From Epiperipatus broadwayi (Eukaryota; Onychophora; Udeonychophora; Euonychophora; Peripatidae), in the NCBI GenBank assembly GCA_028023455.1, contig JAQFVV010000458.1:186001-250000 (forward strand): 64,000 bases of DNA. The letters are read 5' to 3'. Below the pieces are notes generated by a model, which was not told the DNA's origin, ran no database searches, and saw only the letters and a program-made list of their open reading frames with translations. Below are positions 50,185 through 63,093 of the stretch, piece by piece. Both the position numbers and the translations under genes were made by a program. The stretch's first letter is position 1; the number at the start of each line of letters is the position of its first letter.

Positions 50185-52115
50185 CCAATCAAATTGCAAT
50201 CTATTATCAAGACTAATTAATATCGTTTTTTTATCTGAATGTATTATGTTCATATACAAAATAAGTATAGAAGTAAATAGGAAAAACTATTCCAGAAGTA
50301 AAAGTAAATAATGTAAAATATGAAAAGTGGCATTTAAGTCTGAAAGAAGAAAAAGAGTCAGAAATAAAGAATGTAATGAATTTTAAGTAAACAGAGATTA
50401 TAATTATAATAGAATGTATAAATAAAAACTTTGTGAAATGTTATATTTAAAACATTGGACTAATTAAATGATAAGAAAAGAATTACAGATAATCATTGAC
50501 AACTGATCAAAGAAATAGATATGGAAGCAATAATAGAGTATTCGGTGAGTGCACTTAGTAATCCGGAAAGAAAGAATTAAATTAATAAATGTAGCCGAAG
50601 GGAAAACAAAGATGGTGGACTATATAAACTGCATTTTGAAAAGTGTTGGGGCCTTCTTTTGTTGCTGTGTATGTCTCAAGTAGAATGAGTTCATAATATT
50701 TAGATTTTGGAGTTCAATGATTATGTAAAACAGATCTGTGAGGGAGGAAAATCCAGAGACTGATCTGAAGATACTGAAAGCTGACTAGGGCTTTATAGAT
50801 TGTACTGATCTTACGTTATGTAAACCTCAAAGACTGCTAAGGGTATAATATTGTTTAGGGAGCAGAGCAGTTAAGAGTAGCAAATTTTAGAGAATCTATT
50901 GAAAGATTGTAATTTGCAGGAACTCAAGAGAATTGAGAAATTTAGTGGTAGCAGTAAATACTGAAATCATTTCTAACTAGTTATGTAGATAACAAATTTG
51001 TTGCAGATCATTCTTAATCTTTTCTATGTCATTATTGTAAATAAATCTTGTTTCTCTAAACATTATTATTATATGTATTTGATTGTATGTTTTTTTTTTT
51101 ACTCTTGCAATTGTTTTGGGAGAGTAATACACTACAGAATGTAATTAGTCTTGGTAATAGTTAGTCGGGTTTGGCTGATTTTTTTAAAATTTTGGTTATA
51201 TACTTAGTTGAGTTGTTTTTGAATTGGCTGTTTGAAAAAAATTAGTATAAGCTTACATGGAAATCTTTCAATTATCTGAATATATAAATTAGTGATGTGA
51301 GTAGAAATTAATCACTACAATGTGAAATTCTTTATATATTATAGTTAAATATATAAAGATGTTATAACAGTAGAAAAACTGTATATAATTAGTTGGATTG
51401 ATAAAACGTACATTGATCATTTGTCATAATGATAGGTTAGCTTTCTGATGAGAAAAGTTTGTGATTCATTTTTTGGCTACAAAAATAAAAGGTGTGTATG
51501 GGTGCAATGTAGATTTACCCATTGCATTGGGATTTCTGTGTTTTAATAATCAGAACTTTGCCAGAAATAGTGTTTTATCTAGTAGAATCTCTCAAACTGG
51601 TTAGGAAAATTCTTAAAACAGTCGCAGCGAACAATTAATGAACTGAGACTGCCTGTTTATAAAAGCATTGACTAAGCATTAATTCTGTCAAAAGACTGAT
51701 CATGAATGGACATTTTTCAGTGCTATTGTGATATGCCTGTTAGTAGATAAATAGCTTTTTCCAACCTGTCTAGACAAATGTGAATTTAAAAACTTTTTCT
51801 CTTAAAGGGGAAAAAAGAATGTTTCAAAAAATGAGTGGAGTTTCAGTAAGAACAATAACATTTAACAGTTATAATAGTAGAATTTTAATTTATATACTCA
51901 AATACAAATTGTAGGAATTTTTTCATGTAAAATTTTTTTTTTATTCTGTCTTTTATTTTTTAATAAAATAATGTGCATGTAGTTCATAAATAATTTAAAT
52001 GAAAACCAGTTTTGTTGTTTGCAATTTTTTAAAATTATGTATTATTATCAAAGTAAGCATCCAAGTATTTTCAGTTTGTCAATTTATTTGTGCATTGCCC
52101 TTTTCTTTTTTTTAC
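50185..52115. other. Remainder of THOC7 intron 3
   Basis: AT-rich, no gene or clear repeat seen. A purine-rich stretch at 50260-50600 has no recognised coding motif. Confidence 0.35.
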
Positions 52116-52122
52116 TCTATAG

Positions 52123-52209
52123 AACAGAGCATAATGGAAGCTAAGGATAAAATTTTAAAGTGCAAAAATGATTTATTACAAGCCAAACGCATTCGAAAGA
52201 ATAGGCAAG
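52123..52209 (+). CDS. THOC7: THO complex subunit 7, coding exon 4
   Basis: Acceptor CTCTATAG with a strong T-rich tract; donor CAAG|GTAAGT. Encodes EQSIMEAKDKILKCKNDLL followed by QAKRIRKNRQ, in phase with exons 3 and 5. The QAKRIRKNRQEYD block spanning this exon and the next is very highly conserved in THOC7 proteins. Residues are charged and heptad-like, consistent with a coiled coil. Nothing in the exon is broken: there is no stop or frameshift, so the gene appears functional despite the transposon load in the flanking introns (about 7.0 kb before and 5.8 kb after). Confidence 0.93.
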
Positions 52210-52214
52210 GTAAG

Positions 52215-55200
52215 TTACTACTTTAATTATGTTACATTAATTTATAAAGTATTTAATATTTAAATAAACATAACTTTTATTTTTTTTTACACGAAAAAAT
52301 TTTAAAAATAGTAAAACTCTGTAAGTAGTCATCTCCTAATATTTTATAATTGTAGGTATAATTATTGAAAGTTATTTTAAAAAAGAAAGAGAGAGAGAGA
52401 AAAATGTGTAGGAAAGAAACAAAAGAGTTGCTTATAGCTGAAATAATCTATAATCTTTGATGAACCAGCTTCAAATCTACAAAGTAATAGGCTATCACAT
52501 GTGGGTTCCTGATACTAAAATATATACAGAAATGGGGAATAAAAGGGAAGTGCTCACAGAAATAGGAGGAAGCACTTTTATTAAAGCTTTGCAACAATTT
52601 CATAGACAAGGTGAGATGAGTTCTGAGTTTTTATATGATACAGAGATAAGTAAAATGACTCGCCATCGATTGTGCAAAAAAAAAAAATTAGGATTATAAT
52701 TGTTCTGTTAATAATTAATATTATGGTTACTTGTAGAAATAACATGAAAGCATAGTTTAGCTTAATAATGAAGTCAGTGCTGTAGCAATTTAATAAATTA
52801 CAATACAAAAGACTCCATTGGAATGTGTATACATTCATCCACAGGTTTTCATCACCAAATTTTCGCATTTTATAAATCATGGACTATCAATTATAGTGTT
52901 GATCTTAGAGTATAGGTATCTAGAACTTCTAAACAATTATTAATGGTTGTCATCATTAAATTACTCTTTATACTGTGCTTTTTTACAATCATATGAATAT
53001 ACACTTTGCTAGCAAAGTAGTTTCTGATTTATTACTGATGTAGTTTATCACTTGATTTAATTACTTATCTCACTAGATATTAGGTTGCTGGGAATAAATG
53101 CAGATTTGAAGTAGATATTTTCATGTTTTATTATAATGTTTCACAATTGACAATAGGTATTAAACTCAGATCTAAAAATAGCTTACTATAAGAATATCAC
53201 TTTTAATAGTGATAATGAAATATTTTTTAAATGCCTCTTAATAAGACTGACAATCTCATGTTTATGAAATTGATTCATAATCTTCACTACAGGCAGTAAT
53301 TTTTCTTGCCATATGTTTGAATACATGGTTTTTTGCTATGCAAATGCATAGTAGCTGAGAAAAGATTTATTTAAATAATCTAATTGTAGAAGTATATTTT
53401 GATTTGAAAGCACAAGTTTTAATTGTTATATACTTTTATATAATTTATAAACAATTTTGAGTGAAGGATTCAAGATTTTATTAATGATATTAACCAATAT
53501 ATTGTAAAGATTTAGGTATGGGATATAGTTGACTCGCAGACACATAAAAAAGCTTTGATGGTTTTGTTGATATGATTTGATATAGTTTGTGTAAAGGAAA
53601 TGAAAATAATTTTGGTCTGAAGTTTATTTGCTGTGATTTAGTTCAGTTGTTAGTTCATTTTACTTTTGGTTGATTAGTGGAATAATTTTTCTAAATATAA
53701 TTTACCACAAATTGAATCATCATTCTATTTCTTTTTGAAACAGATTCAGAATATTCATAAGTATATGCATTAGAAATTTCAACATTTTAATGTAATGGTT
53801 TATATAGGCTGCAAAAAGTACAGTCATCAATATTAAACCTAGTAACATTTCTTTCTTATGAGCAAATACAAGGGGCAATCTCATGAATTATTTTTTTTTG
53901 TATTGCAATCATACAATTAAAACACTGCGAGGATTAAATAACTTATATGCCTATGTAATGATTCATTGTGTATTAATCATTTAACATAATTAAATATTTC
54001 TTACGAATCTATTTAGTTGGTGACATATACTGAATTTGGCTTGCCAAAAGTAAAAAATAGTTTTCTATATGAATAAGATAGGATGAGCAGCTTAGTAACA
54101 ACATTTGTCCTTGCTACTCAACAGAGAGTTTAATTTAATATTAGTTGTATTAAGTTCTTTTTTTTTTTAAATAAAATTCTGGTAAATATTTTTTTTTTTT
54201 CAAAAATTATAATTCGGTGACCATCATTAATTTATTAACATTAAATTTTTTAACATTAAAAATTATATCTTTGGATAAATCATGCACAAGCCTCTGGCAT
54301 TCATTGATTACTCTGGCTTGCACTGAGTGGCACTATTGTATGGAGAGTTTTGCTTGTTTTAATAACAGTTATGACCAAGTATAAGAAATGGTGATCATGT
54401 GATGTTTAGTGGATAATAAAGAAATGAAGTTATATAATGACTTTTAGGCTGGGAATAAAATTTACTATTCTGCTGAAATCATTATTTGGCTTCAGATTAC
54501 TTATTTTTACTTTGATGATATATGTCTTTTTGATGTAGATATATATGCTAGCTATTAAGTTTCTTTTATGTTTCAGTTGAAACAGGGGTTTACTTCAGAT
54601 TTTATCTTTACACAATACAATAAAAGAAAATATCTTCTGGCATGAGTGTTTTGATTTTAGTAAAATTAGTTATGAGATGAGACAGAATAATAAGAATAAA
54701 ATAATTTTATGAAGTTTAGTATGGTCATGCTAATTTATTTTAAACAGTTCAATTTCTGCTTTAGGTTACTTAGAAACCTTTTCTGGCCATCAAAATTATT
54801 CAGCAGAAGCAAATAGTGAATTTCTTTCAAACTAATAGGGATTTAATAATTTAATCACTATTGCTATTTTTAACTTATATAAAGATTGTTGAGGATTGAT
54901 AAATTTAAACTTATGGTGGATAGCCAGGAGTTAAAAATTGTTTTGCAGAAATTACATTTTTATGATGAATCAATATATTTAATCTAGAGGAAGTGAAATA
55001 CATATTAGGATTTTACTTTTTTAATCAAGAAATCATTTTGAGGAAATAGGAAGTTATTTTTGGAGTGAGAGACCAGACTCCTTGCCATAATAAATGGCTA
55101 AGCAGAGATTAATTTATGCTGAATAGATTAATGAAGTCTGGAACAATATATCAATTAATGAAATTGTTGGCATTTGATATTTGTTACAAATAGTTAAGAA

Positions 55201-55260
55201 TCACGTGAATAAGAACATCAAAAAAGAATATAATAAGAGTTTTGGATGGTTACATTAAAA
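52215..55260. other. THOC7 intron 4, left part; no gene seen
   Basis: A short GA repeat lies near 52387-52400. The open frame at 52457-52699 has no known motif. The rest is AT-rich and featureless to reading. Confidence 0.4.
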
Positions 55261-55265
55261 TCTTT

Positions 55266-55403
55266 CTATAAATAATCAAATGGTTTATTGTTCTAGAATT
55301 CATAAGAAATTTGAGCATCAGAAATATCAAAACTGGGTTGAGATCTGTGGACTTTGAGCTTTAGAATTTGCCACTCTATCACTATATCAATTCATATAAG
55401 TAA
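55266..55403 (-). mobile_element. tRNA-derived SINE, copy 4
   Basis: On the minus strand a box-A-like TAGTGATAGAGTGGC is followed by a box-B-like AGATCTCAACCC and ends in AACAATAAACCATTTGATTA. It shares its tail with copies 2 and 3 and has the same orientation as all others in the window. Confidence 0.6.
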
Positions 55404-55409
55404 AATCTC

Positions 55410-56150
55410 TCTATAATTTATTATTACAGAATGCTTGACATATATTGCACCAAATTTATTATTGGAATCATATCATGAGTTTAGATTGAAAAGTAGATAA
55501 CCTTTAAGTAATGTAATATAGAGTTGCTGGAAAAAGAGATCATTTATTGACTAGAAGGCTAAGATATTTTAGATTTTTTAAAAGAAGCTTAGTATCTTAA
55601 TTATTCAATACCTAGGTCTATCCTGTGCTTTTTGCTTATACAATAGATTATGGTGAGTTAATTTTTCAAATGCACCAGATATCATGTTGATATGTATTTT
55701 AATCTCTGTGAAGATGACTGTACATTTTAGTATCCATATATTAATAATACTTGCAATATGAAGGTTAGATATTGCGATATTGGAGTTGTTTTATTTTTTG
55801 TGTGATTTTTTTTTTTTTGTGTGTGCAATTAAAATAAAGACAAACATACATAAAGTTAATTACATGTTAGTTGGATCCATAAAACAGTTTTAAATCTTAA
55901 AGCCATAATAATTTTATTATGATAAACTTAAAATTAGTTTTTTAAGGCAAAACTAAATTTTAAAAGCTATATATATATATATATTACTTATAAAGTTTAA
56001 CTCCTCTTTGAACTTATTAAAATTTTATTTATGATAACAGTTTCAAAAGCATATTTCATATTGATCAAAATAAATGTTTAATTTGCAATGTTTCTTTTCA
56101 AATATGCAGGATGGATTAAAATCATTCTATATAATTTTAAATATATTAAA
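55410..56150. other. THOC7 intron 4 sequence
   Basis: AT-rich with a TA microsatellite near 55969-55984. Nothing else seen. Confidence 0.4.
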
Positions 56151-56152
56151 AT

Positions 56153-56270
56153 AATAATTGTAAAATTGAATGGCTTTATTGCTCAAAAGTTACAGAATTG
56201 GAATTGATCCAAGAATCTTGTGCTTCAGAATCTGAGGTCTCTAGCACTGTGCTAAATCATGCATATCTAA
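56153..56270 (-). mobile_element. tRNA-derived SINE, copy 5
   Basis: The best-preserved head: on the minus strand ATTTAGCACAGTGCTAGAG (box A region), then GGATCAATTCC (56210-56200), close to the box B consensus GGTTCGANTCC, and the tail AATAAAGCCATTCAATT identical in layout to copy 1. Confidence 0.65.
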
Positions 56271-56274
56271 TTTA

Positions 56275-57990
56275 ATAAATAATTTCCCGATTGATGTTCT
56301 AGACATAAGGGTTGTTATGAAATAATCAATTCAAAAATTATAGCTAAACTAGATTATGATGTTATGCATTTTGTCAAAGTCAATAAGAATAACACTGATT
56401 ATGACTAAGTCACAAAATATGTTTTAATGGGTTCATTTCTTGAATTAAATTATTAATAATTTCAAAGAAAATTTAATAAAGTAGGATAAATCTTAAGTTT
56501 TCTATATTACACCATGTGCTCATTACCTTGTGTATACTATAGAAAACAAGAACCAATCTAAAAAAATAGATTGTCACAACATGTATGCATATAATGGAAC
56601 AAAGCTAATGAAGCATAGACATGACAAAGTATGTGAACGTTCTTATGAACCAAACTAGATTTATATTGATTACATGGAGAAGAATGAATAGCGCAAAATT
56701 AAAAAATCTCAGTTTATAAATATTGTAATCATTTCATTAATGTTAAAACTTACAGTTTGCCACTTAACACCTACTGATTTTCTTAGTCTATCACCTACAT
56801 TACTGTTGTCAATTTGCATTTGTTGGCTTTGACAAGATATGCAATACTAAAAGCCAGTTTAGTCTATAATTTTGGAATTGATTATTTCATAACTGCACTA
56901 AAAAAAAAAATCAGACACAATCAATTAGTGATTAATATTATTATTTCTTTTATAGACAATATTTTTATCTAAATAAAATTGGAGTTCATTTTTCTGTATA
57001 GAATTTTCAGAGAAATGAAGAATGCCCATATACATACATAAAGCATATTGCCAGACTTATTGAAAAATTTTGACTAAGACATGACTATCTTAGAATGTTC
57101 ATTAATGAAATGAAAAGTAATCCATAGCTCTGACAGCCTTTTAAAAAAAATATATGTAAAAATGCATGTTATGTTTACTAGCAGACATTGCCTGCATCAT
57201 GAAAAAGTATGTACGTAATCTATACAAAATACAACTTTTACATTATTGCTACAAAAATACTTGTACGTATTAATAATTGAAATTTTGAAATGAGTATACA
57301 TTTGAGCCTTTAAAAAAGTTATCAACTGATAAAGGAAAGGTTACTTTCTATGCTGTTGGAAGTTGATACATAATTCTGTAAATTTTTTTGCAGAATATGA
57401 CTACAAAATTGTCAGGTCTGATTTTGTTAATACAAGTCTGAATACTAAATTGTATTTCAATATAAGATATAGTTGTAGTGTACCAACTAAAGGCAATGAA
57501 GATTTTTTTTTTTTTTGGGGGGGGGGCATATTTTAAACATGATGGTTCATTGTTTCGTCATTCTTTCTATGGGTGCTGGTATGGAATGAGTTTCCTATAA
57601 ATAGTAAAGACACATTTTTAGCACTAATTTTATTCATAATGATATTTTTGTGAATAGAAACCATTTATCTCGTTTATAGTTTTGAATTTTTTTTGAAGAC
57701 TAGGAAGTTTCAATTTATAGATATAAAATACTGTTTTTAGAGGCATAATTTTAATACTGTCATTAAATAATCTTTTTTTTTGGATGTGAGAAAATATATA
57801 TAAGTTAATAAACCAGAAATAAAGACTGTTAATTCTTTGGATATTTTCAAAACAAAAGATTATTTGAAATTAGTTAGTGGCCTAGAAAAATATAATTGTA
57901 TAGATTTTTTAAATTTACATTGTCATAATTATAATTTATGATGTCATTTTTTTAATATATATTTTGTACAATCAAACATTATTTTGTTTT
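56275..57990. other. End of THOC7 intron 4
   Basis: AT-rich; a T-run followed by G8 lies near 57506-57526. No exon seen before exon 5. Confidence 0.4.
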
Positions 57991-57997
57991 TATTTAG

Positions 57998-58055
57998 AAT
58001 ATGATGTCATGGCTAAAATGATACAGATGCATCCAGATAGGCAACAGACATTACG
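57998..58055 (+). CDS. THOC7: THO complex subunit 7, coding exon 5 (last one seen)
   Basis: Acceptor TTTATTTAG, donor TTACG|GTAAAA. Encodes EYDVMAKMIQMHPDRQQTL plus two bases of the next codon. It matches the THOC7 block EYDALAKVI..HPDR..TL. The running coding length is 410 bases (about 136 residues), while family members are usually around 200 residues. The remaining coiled-coil region and acidic tail are therefore missing here. I looked for the expected continuation (an ELE..L.KEL-like segment, then KL..RRKQFH) in 58056-64000 and did not find it; the final exons probably lie beyond the window. Confidence 0.9.
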
Positions 58056-58059
58056 GTAA

Positions 58060-60180
58060 AATAATTTTATTATATATGTTCTTTCTTGGTATAATTATTA
58101 TCTGAACAAAATTTATTTATATGATATAATGTAAATTGGTTTTTTAGGCAAAATCAGAAGTTTTTGTGCGTGAGCAATAATGACCGGGATCCAGTTAGCC
58201 AATTTAAATATTCATATCCCCTGAAAGCTTTTTTACACCATTGTAAAGCCCATGTTTGTCATTACCATTTACAATCAATAATCATCAAATCATTCTTTCA
58301 GCTTTGAACCATTTTTTTCCCCTATTCTATTTTAGTAAAAGCTGCTTCATTGGTTCTCATATTTATTCACATAATTAAAACCAAAAAAGTCTGCTTTTTT
58401 CCCTTTCTTTATCTGTATTGTCTTCATATAACTTACTGTGATCTTTTTCTTATACTCAAATTAATTGTTCTATTCATCTCATTTTTTTACAAACCAAATA
58501 TACATTTAAAATTATTATCCCATTTTTATTTTTTCTTGATATCTAAAGCTCTTGTTTTTATATCAAACAATATTAAAGTTTTTTTAATGTTGACATACAG
58601 TGGAGTCACAGATTGTTTAAACCCCCACCTCTCACATTTGTTGATAAACATTGATTAGAATAGAATACATTGTTTGTTGAACTGCAAATGTACAGTACTT
58701 TTCAAAATGCATATATACATAAATAATATGGATTGTTTTTTATATGTATAGTATACATATAAATCAAGATTATATTATAAACAAATTTTTAAAAATAATA
58801 ATAATAATAATAATATAATTATTAATAAATTGAGTATGTATATATTTTGCTGAGTATATGTTCTCATTCATTCACTGAACAATAATAATAATAAGAAAGA
58901 AAAACTAACTACTGTATTTTTATTTTTAAAATAAAGTAAATAGCAAAATGTCTGACTTAGCTATAAAATACACTATAGACAATATTTTTCTATTATAGAA
59001 ATATAATAATGGTTTTGTTATCAATAAATTGGGATCTCTAATTATTTTGATATTTTTAAATCAATATCAACTTTTAGTAAGTTCTAAAATTTTGTAAAAC
59101 TTTTAGCATTATACTTGAAAATATTTTATTGAGCAAAATACAGCACATCATATTTGAAAAAAGTAATAAAGGAAGAATAAAATATATATGTTTTCAACAT
59201 AAATTGAAGAAATTTTATTAATATATATATATATACATAATCGCATACGGTGTTCAGGGAATGAAAAATGGCTGCCAATGTCTAAATTTGTTTGATTACA
59301 TTTTTTTTTGGATAAATATGTAATTGAAGTTATGTAGTTAGATGCATTGCATTTTGTGGCTCCACTGTTTATTCATTTTTTTTTTATAATTTTATATTGT
59401 TTTTTATTCATATTTATTTTATCATAATCAACAGTCATTTCTTTGAAACTATTCAAATTAACAAGCTTAAATTTTCAAATGGCCTAAGATTTTGAACCTA
59501 AGTAAATTAGCTTACATAGCTCATAGACTAAATAAAGGAAGGAAGTGATTATAAAAAATAAAATAGATTTTTAAAAAAATTTTATATATAAGAAAATATA
59601 TAAAATAAACATTAATAGTCATAAATAAATATATTTTTATATGTAGTATTTGAATAATTTCAAAGAAATTTCAAATTACTCGATCAGTTTGCATATATAT
59701 ATATTATATCTCTAATTAGAGATTGTTTTGATATTTTGGCAAAAAGATAATTATGTCATAATAGCTATCCTTTTTTCTAACTCTCATAATTACTTATCTC
59801 TAATATTTTCTTTCATATCTATCCTAATTTGTGTGAAAATAAATATATATATACTGTAACTGATAGAATTACGCAATCCATATGCAAAACACCTGAGGCA
59901 ATCCACATGTGCTTTCCACATTCTGATGTCACAGAATACCAATTTTTTCCTTTACAGCCAGCTAAGATCAGGGAGAAAACAAGAGACTCTTAACTATTTG
60001 CTTAAGTTATTGATAGCAAATAAAGATTACTAACTGCCAAAAATAATGAGACATCACTATGTATTCATATATATACAACACAAACATACACTGATATGAC
60101 TTTAGTTAGTTAATTTATATATTAACTTATAATAAATAAACCTTTCTAATTTTATTATTTTAATTTAATTTATGCTTGCT
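58060..60180. other. THOC7 intron 5, left part
   Basis: AT-rich with AAT microsatellites near 58796-58815 and 58880. The 102-residue open frame at 58350-58658 is hydrophobic low-complexity and not convincing. I looked for the missing THOC7 exon here and did not find it. Confidence 0.4.
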
Positions 60181-60185
60181 CCAGT

Positions 60186-60220
60186 CACTAGGTGGCGCTG
60201 TTCACCATGCATATGCACAG
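60186..60220 (+). repeat. GC-rich modular repeat, left half
   Basis: CACTAGGTGGCGCTGTTCAC continuing to GCACAG matches the minus strand of the intact copy at 48.4-48.5 kb up to its GCACAG. The repeat is cut here by the LINE that follows and resumes at 63094. Confidence 0.8.
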
Positions 60221-63093
60221 AAATAATATGGTCCAGAAATAATATATTTCACACAATAGATTATGTATTGGTAGAGAAAGAGGGAATAAATAAAATACGG
60301 AAAATTAAGGTATTTGATAATGAAGAAAAAGTATGCACTAGTGATCATAATTTCATTGTAATTGAAATGGTTAGTAATGTGATGGAGAATAGAAATAAAA
60401 GTAGACATAATAGTGAAAGATGTGGATGGAGAGTAAATGATAAGAATAAGTTGGAAGAGTATAAAATACAAGTTGAAGAAATAATGGAAGAGTGGGTTGG
60501 GGATGAGTATAAGGATTGGTGTAAGGAAGTAGAAAAAGTTGCAAATAGGGTTTTAGGTGAGAATATTGAAAAGAATAAAAGTAATAAAAAAATTAAAATT
60601 AGTAAAAGTGTAAAAGAAAGGAAAGAAGCATGTAGAGAATATAAGTGTGCTATTAAGAATAAGGAAAGTGAAAAAGATATTAATGCTAAATGGGAAAAGT
60701 ACTTAGAAAAGAAGAAGTTGGCTAAAATAGATATTTATAGAGAGAGAATGAAATTGAATAGTAAATTGTTGGAGGATATTAATAAAAATGGAAGAGATGG
60801 AAGTAAAAAATTTTGGAATTATATTAAAAGGAGAAATGTAGGGGAGAGAGAGTTAGTATTACTAGATGATGCGGGAACTGAGTGTAGTTCTAGAGAAGAT
60901 TTAGAGAGAATCTTAAATAGTTATGTAATGAATATAGAAAAGATGTTAGATGTGAATGATAGAATATTAGAAAATATGAAAGAATATAGTAATGGGAATA
61001 TTAGTTTTTCAGAAAATGAACTAAATGAGGTAGAAAAGAAATTGAAAAGTGGGAAGGCAAGAGGTTTAGATGGATGGGCAGCAGAGATGGTAATGAATTT
61101 AGGATATAGGGCAAAAGTAAAGTTATTATCCTGTTTTAATAAAATGGCACAGAATAGAGTTTTCCCAAGTAGTTGGAGTAATACAAGAGTAAGGTTATTA
61201 TTTAAAGGAAAGGGTAAGGATCATAGAAAGTTGAATAATTATAGACCGATAGCGGTAACATCAGTTTTATATAAAGTTTTCTCGTATATGGTGGCTAGTA
61301 AAGTTGTAAAATGGATGGAAGGGAATAATGTAGTGGGTGAAATGCAAGGAAGTTTTAGATTAGATAGGCGTATAGGAGATAGTTTATTTGTAATTACACA
61401 ACTTATGGATATGAGTAGGAATGCAGATAAACAGTTATATATGAGTTTTATAGATATAGAGAAGGCATATGATAGAGTAAATAGAAATAGATTATGGATA
61501 AGTTTAGCAAATTTGGGAATGGATGAAGCTTTAATAGATATTATTAAGAAATTATATGAAAATAATTATTATATATATCAATTAGAGAATATAGAATCAA
61601 TTAAAGTTATAAATGGTGTGGGACTAAGGCAAGGATGCCCTATGTCACCTATTTTGTTTGTGTTGTATTTGAGTGAAATGGAAAGAGCAATAGAAAGATT
61701 AGGAAGAGGGATAGAGATACCGTTAATAGGTAGTAAGGGAGTATATATTTTGTCAGGTCTTTTTTTTGCAGATGATATATTTTTGTGTGCAGAAAAAAGA
61801 GAAGATATGGAAGTTATGTTGAGGACATGTGCAAGGGTGGGTAAAGAGATGGGGATTAAATTTAGTGAAGAAAAATCAAATATAATGATGGTTAATACTG
61901 AGGAAAGAGAAGATGTAGAATTTTTATTGGGAGATATTAAGTTAAGTGTGGTGAATAGATATAGTTATTTGGGAATTATTTTAAGTAATCAGAAAAATTA
62001 TTTGGATGAATGGGAGAAAAAATTGATAAATGAAGCAAAGAAAAGAAAGGGATTGATAAAGAAATTAACAGTATTTTCATATAATAAATATGATGTAGCT
62101 AGAATTATATGGAAAGGAGTTGCAGTAGCAGGGTTAACATATGGTAATGATGCATTATATGTTAGTAAAAAGATATTAGATTATTTAGAAAAAGCTCAAA
62201 GGGAAGTAGGAAGACATGCATTGGATGCAGAAGTATGGACAGCAAGGGAGGCAATTCAAGGAGAAATGGGATGGTCAAGTTTTCATATGAGAGATGCAAA
62301 AAGTAAAATGAAAATGTTTGGTAGATTGCAGTTTATGGATAATAAAAGAATAGCTAAAATAGTATTTAATTGGGTTATGAGTAAAGGGCAGGTAACATGA
62401 TGGGTGAGAAAGGTAATGCGCTATGCAAAAGATTTGGATAAAGAATTTATATCAGTATATTTGTACAAAAGATGGGATGATTGTGTTAAGAGGATTATTG
62501 AGTGTTATAGTAGTAAGGAATGGGATAAAAGAATAAATTTATTAATAAAGACTAGGGAGTTAGAGAGATGGAGAAATAGTATGGAGAGTAAAAAGAGTTT
62601 AAATATATATAGAAATAAACAGAATATTAGGTGTGTTAATTTATGATAATAGTAAGGAAAGTAGTTTATTGTTTAAGGCTCGAACGGGATCTTTAGCTAC
62701 AAAAGAATATACATGTAAATGGAAAAATATAGGTGATTTATTTTGTAAATTATGTAAGGAAGGAATTGAAAATATTAGGCATTTGTTAATTGAATGTAAA
62801 TGTTTGAAAACAGAAAGGGTACATATAATGAAGTTGTGGAAAAATAAATATGAAAAGAGTGATTATACAGAAAGTGAATTATTGGTTTTTATGCTGGGTT
62901 TGGGAAAAGATAAGGGGGATTTAGATATAAAGGTTATAGAGTTGACAAAAATTATGTTGTGGAAATGGGATAGAGCAGATTATGGGTAAATTTAGAGTGG
63001 GGAATGTAAAAGAAAGTGGCTAACAGGTTTATCTGGGCATAATTGCTGAGATATTCTTGACTTCGTTTAAGGAGAAGCCATAATACATCACAT
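60221..63093 (+). mobile_element. 5'-truncated non-LTR retrotransposon nested in the GC-rich repeat
   Basis: A 2.87-kb LINE. Its edges are set by comparison with the uninterrupted host repeat at 48.3-48.6 kb: the repeat stops after GCACAG at 60220 and resumes at GGAACATTCC after 63098. A short CACAG is found on both sides (60216-60220 and 63094-63098) as a probable target duplication. The 3' end is an ACATCACATCA microsatellite-like tail. The 5' end falls inside the endonuclease domain, the usual result of incomplete reverse transcription. It is the most intact element in the window. Confidence 0.85.
60223..62989 (+). pseudogene. LINE endonuclease-reverse transcriptase ORF, one stop and one frameshift
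   Basis: The open frame starting at 60172 borrows its ATG from the flanking repeat; LINE coding begins about 60223. Residue numbers count from 60172: SDHN, the last endonuclease motif, at 57-60; SGKARGLDGW opens the RT; FIDIEKAYD (motif A) near 426-434; LRQGCPMSP (motif B) near 485-493; FADD (catalytic motif C) at 532-535; YSYLGIIL (motif E) after that. An in-frame TGA at 62398-62400 probably replaced a tryptophan codon, as the frame continues WVRKVMRY. A +1 shift near 62635 leads to a C-terminal CX2CX8HX4C zinc knuckle and the true stop at 62989. The EN-RT-knuckle order fits CR1, Jockey or I-like LINEs; the clade is unresolved. It differs from the RTE copies. Confidence 0.85.

Noticed and set aside
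52457-52699. 80-codon open frame after THOC7 exon 4
   Set aside because: Not in phase with the exon, no family resemblance, and a poly-A run at its end.
58350-58658. 102-codon hydrophobic open frame in THOC7 intron 5
   Set aside because: Low-complexity translation of T-rich sequence; does not resemble the missing THOC7 C-terminus.
60172-60222. ATG at 60172 as the start of a 742-residue protein
   Set aside because: The first 17 codons lie in AT-rich flank and the GC-rich host repeat; comparison with 48.3 kb shows the LINE itself starts about 60221.
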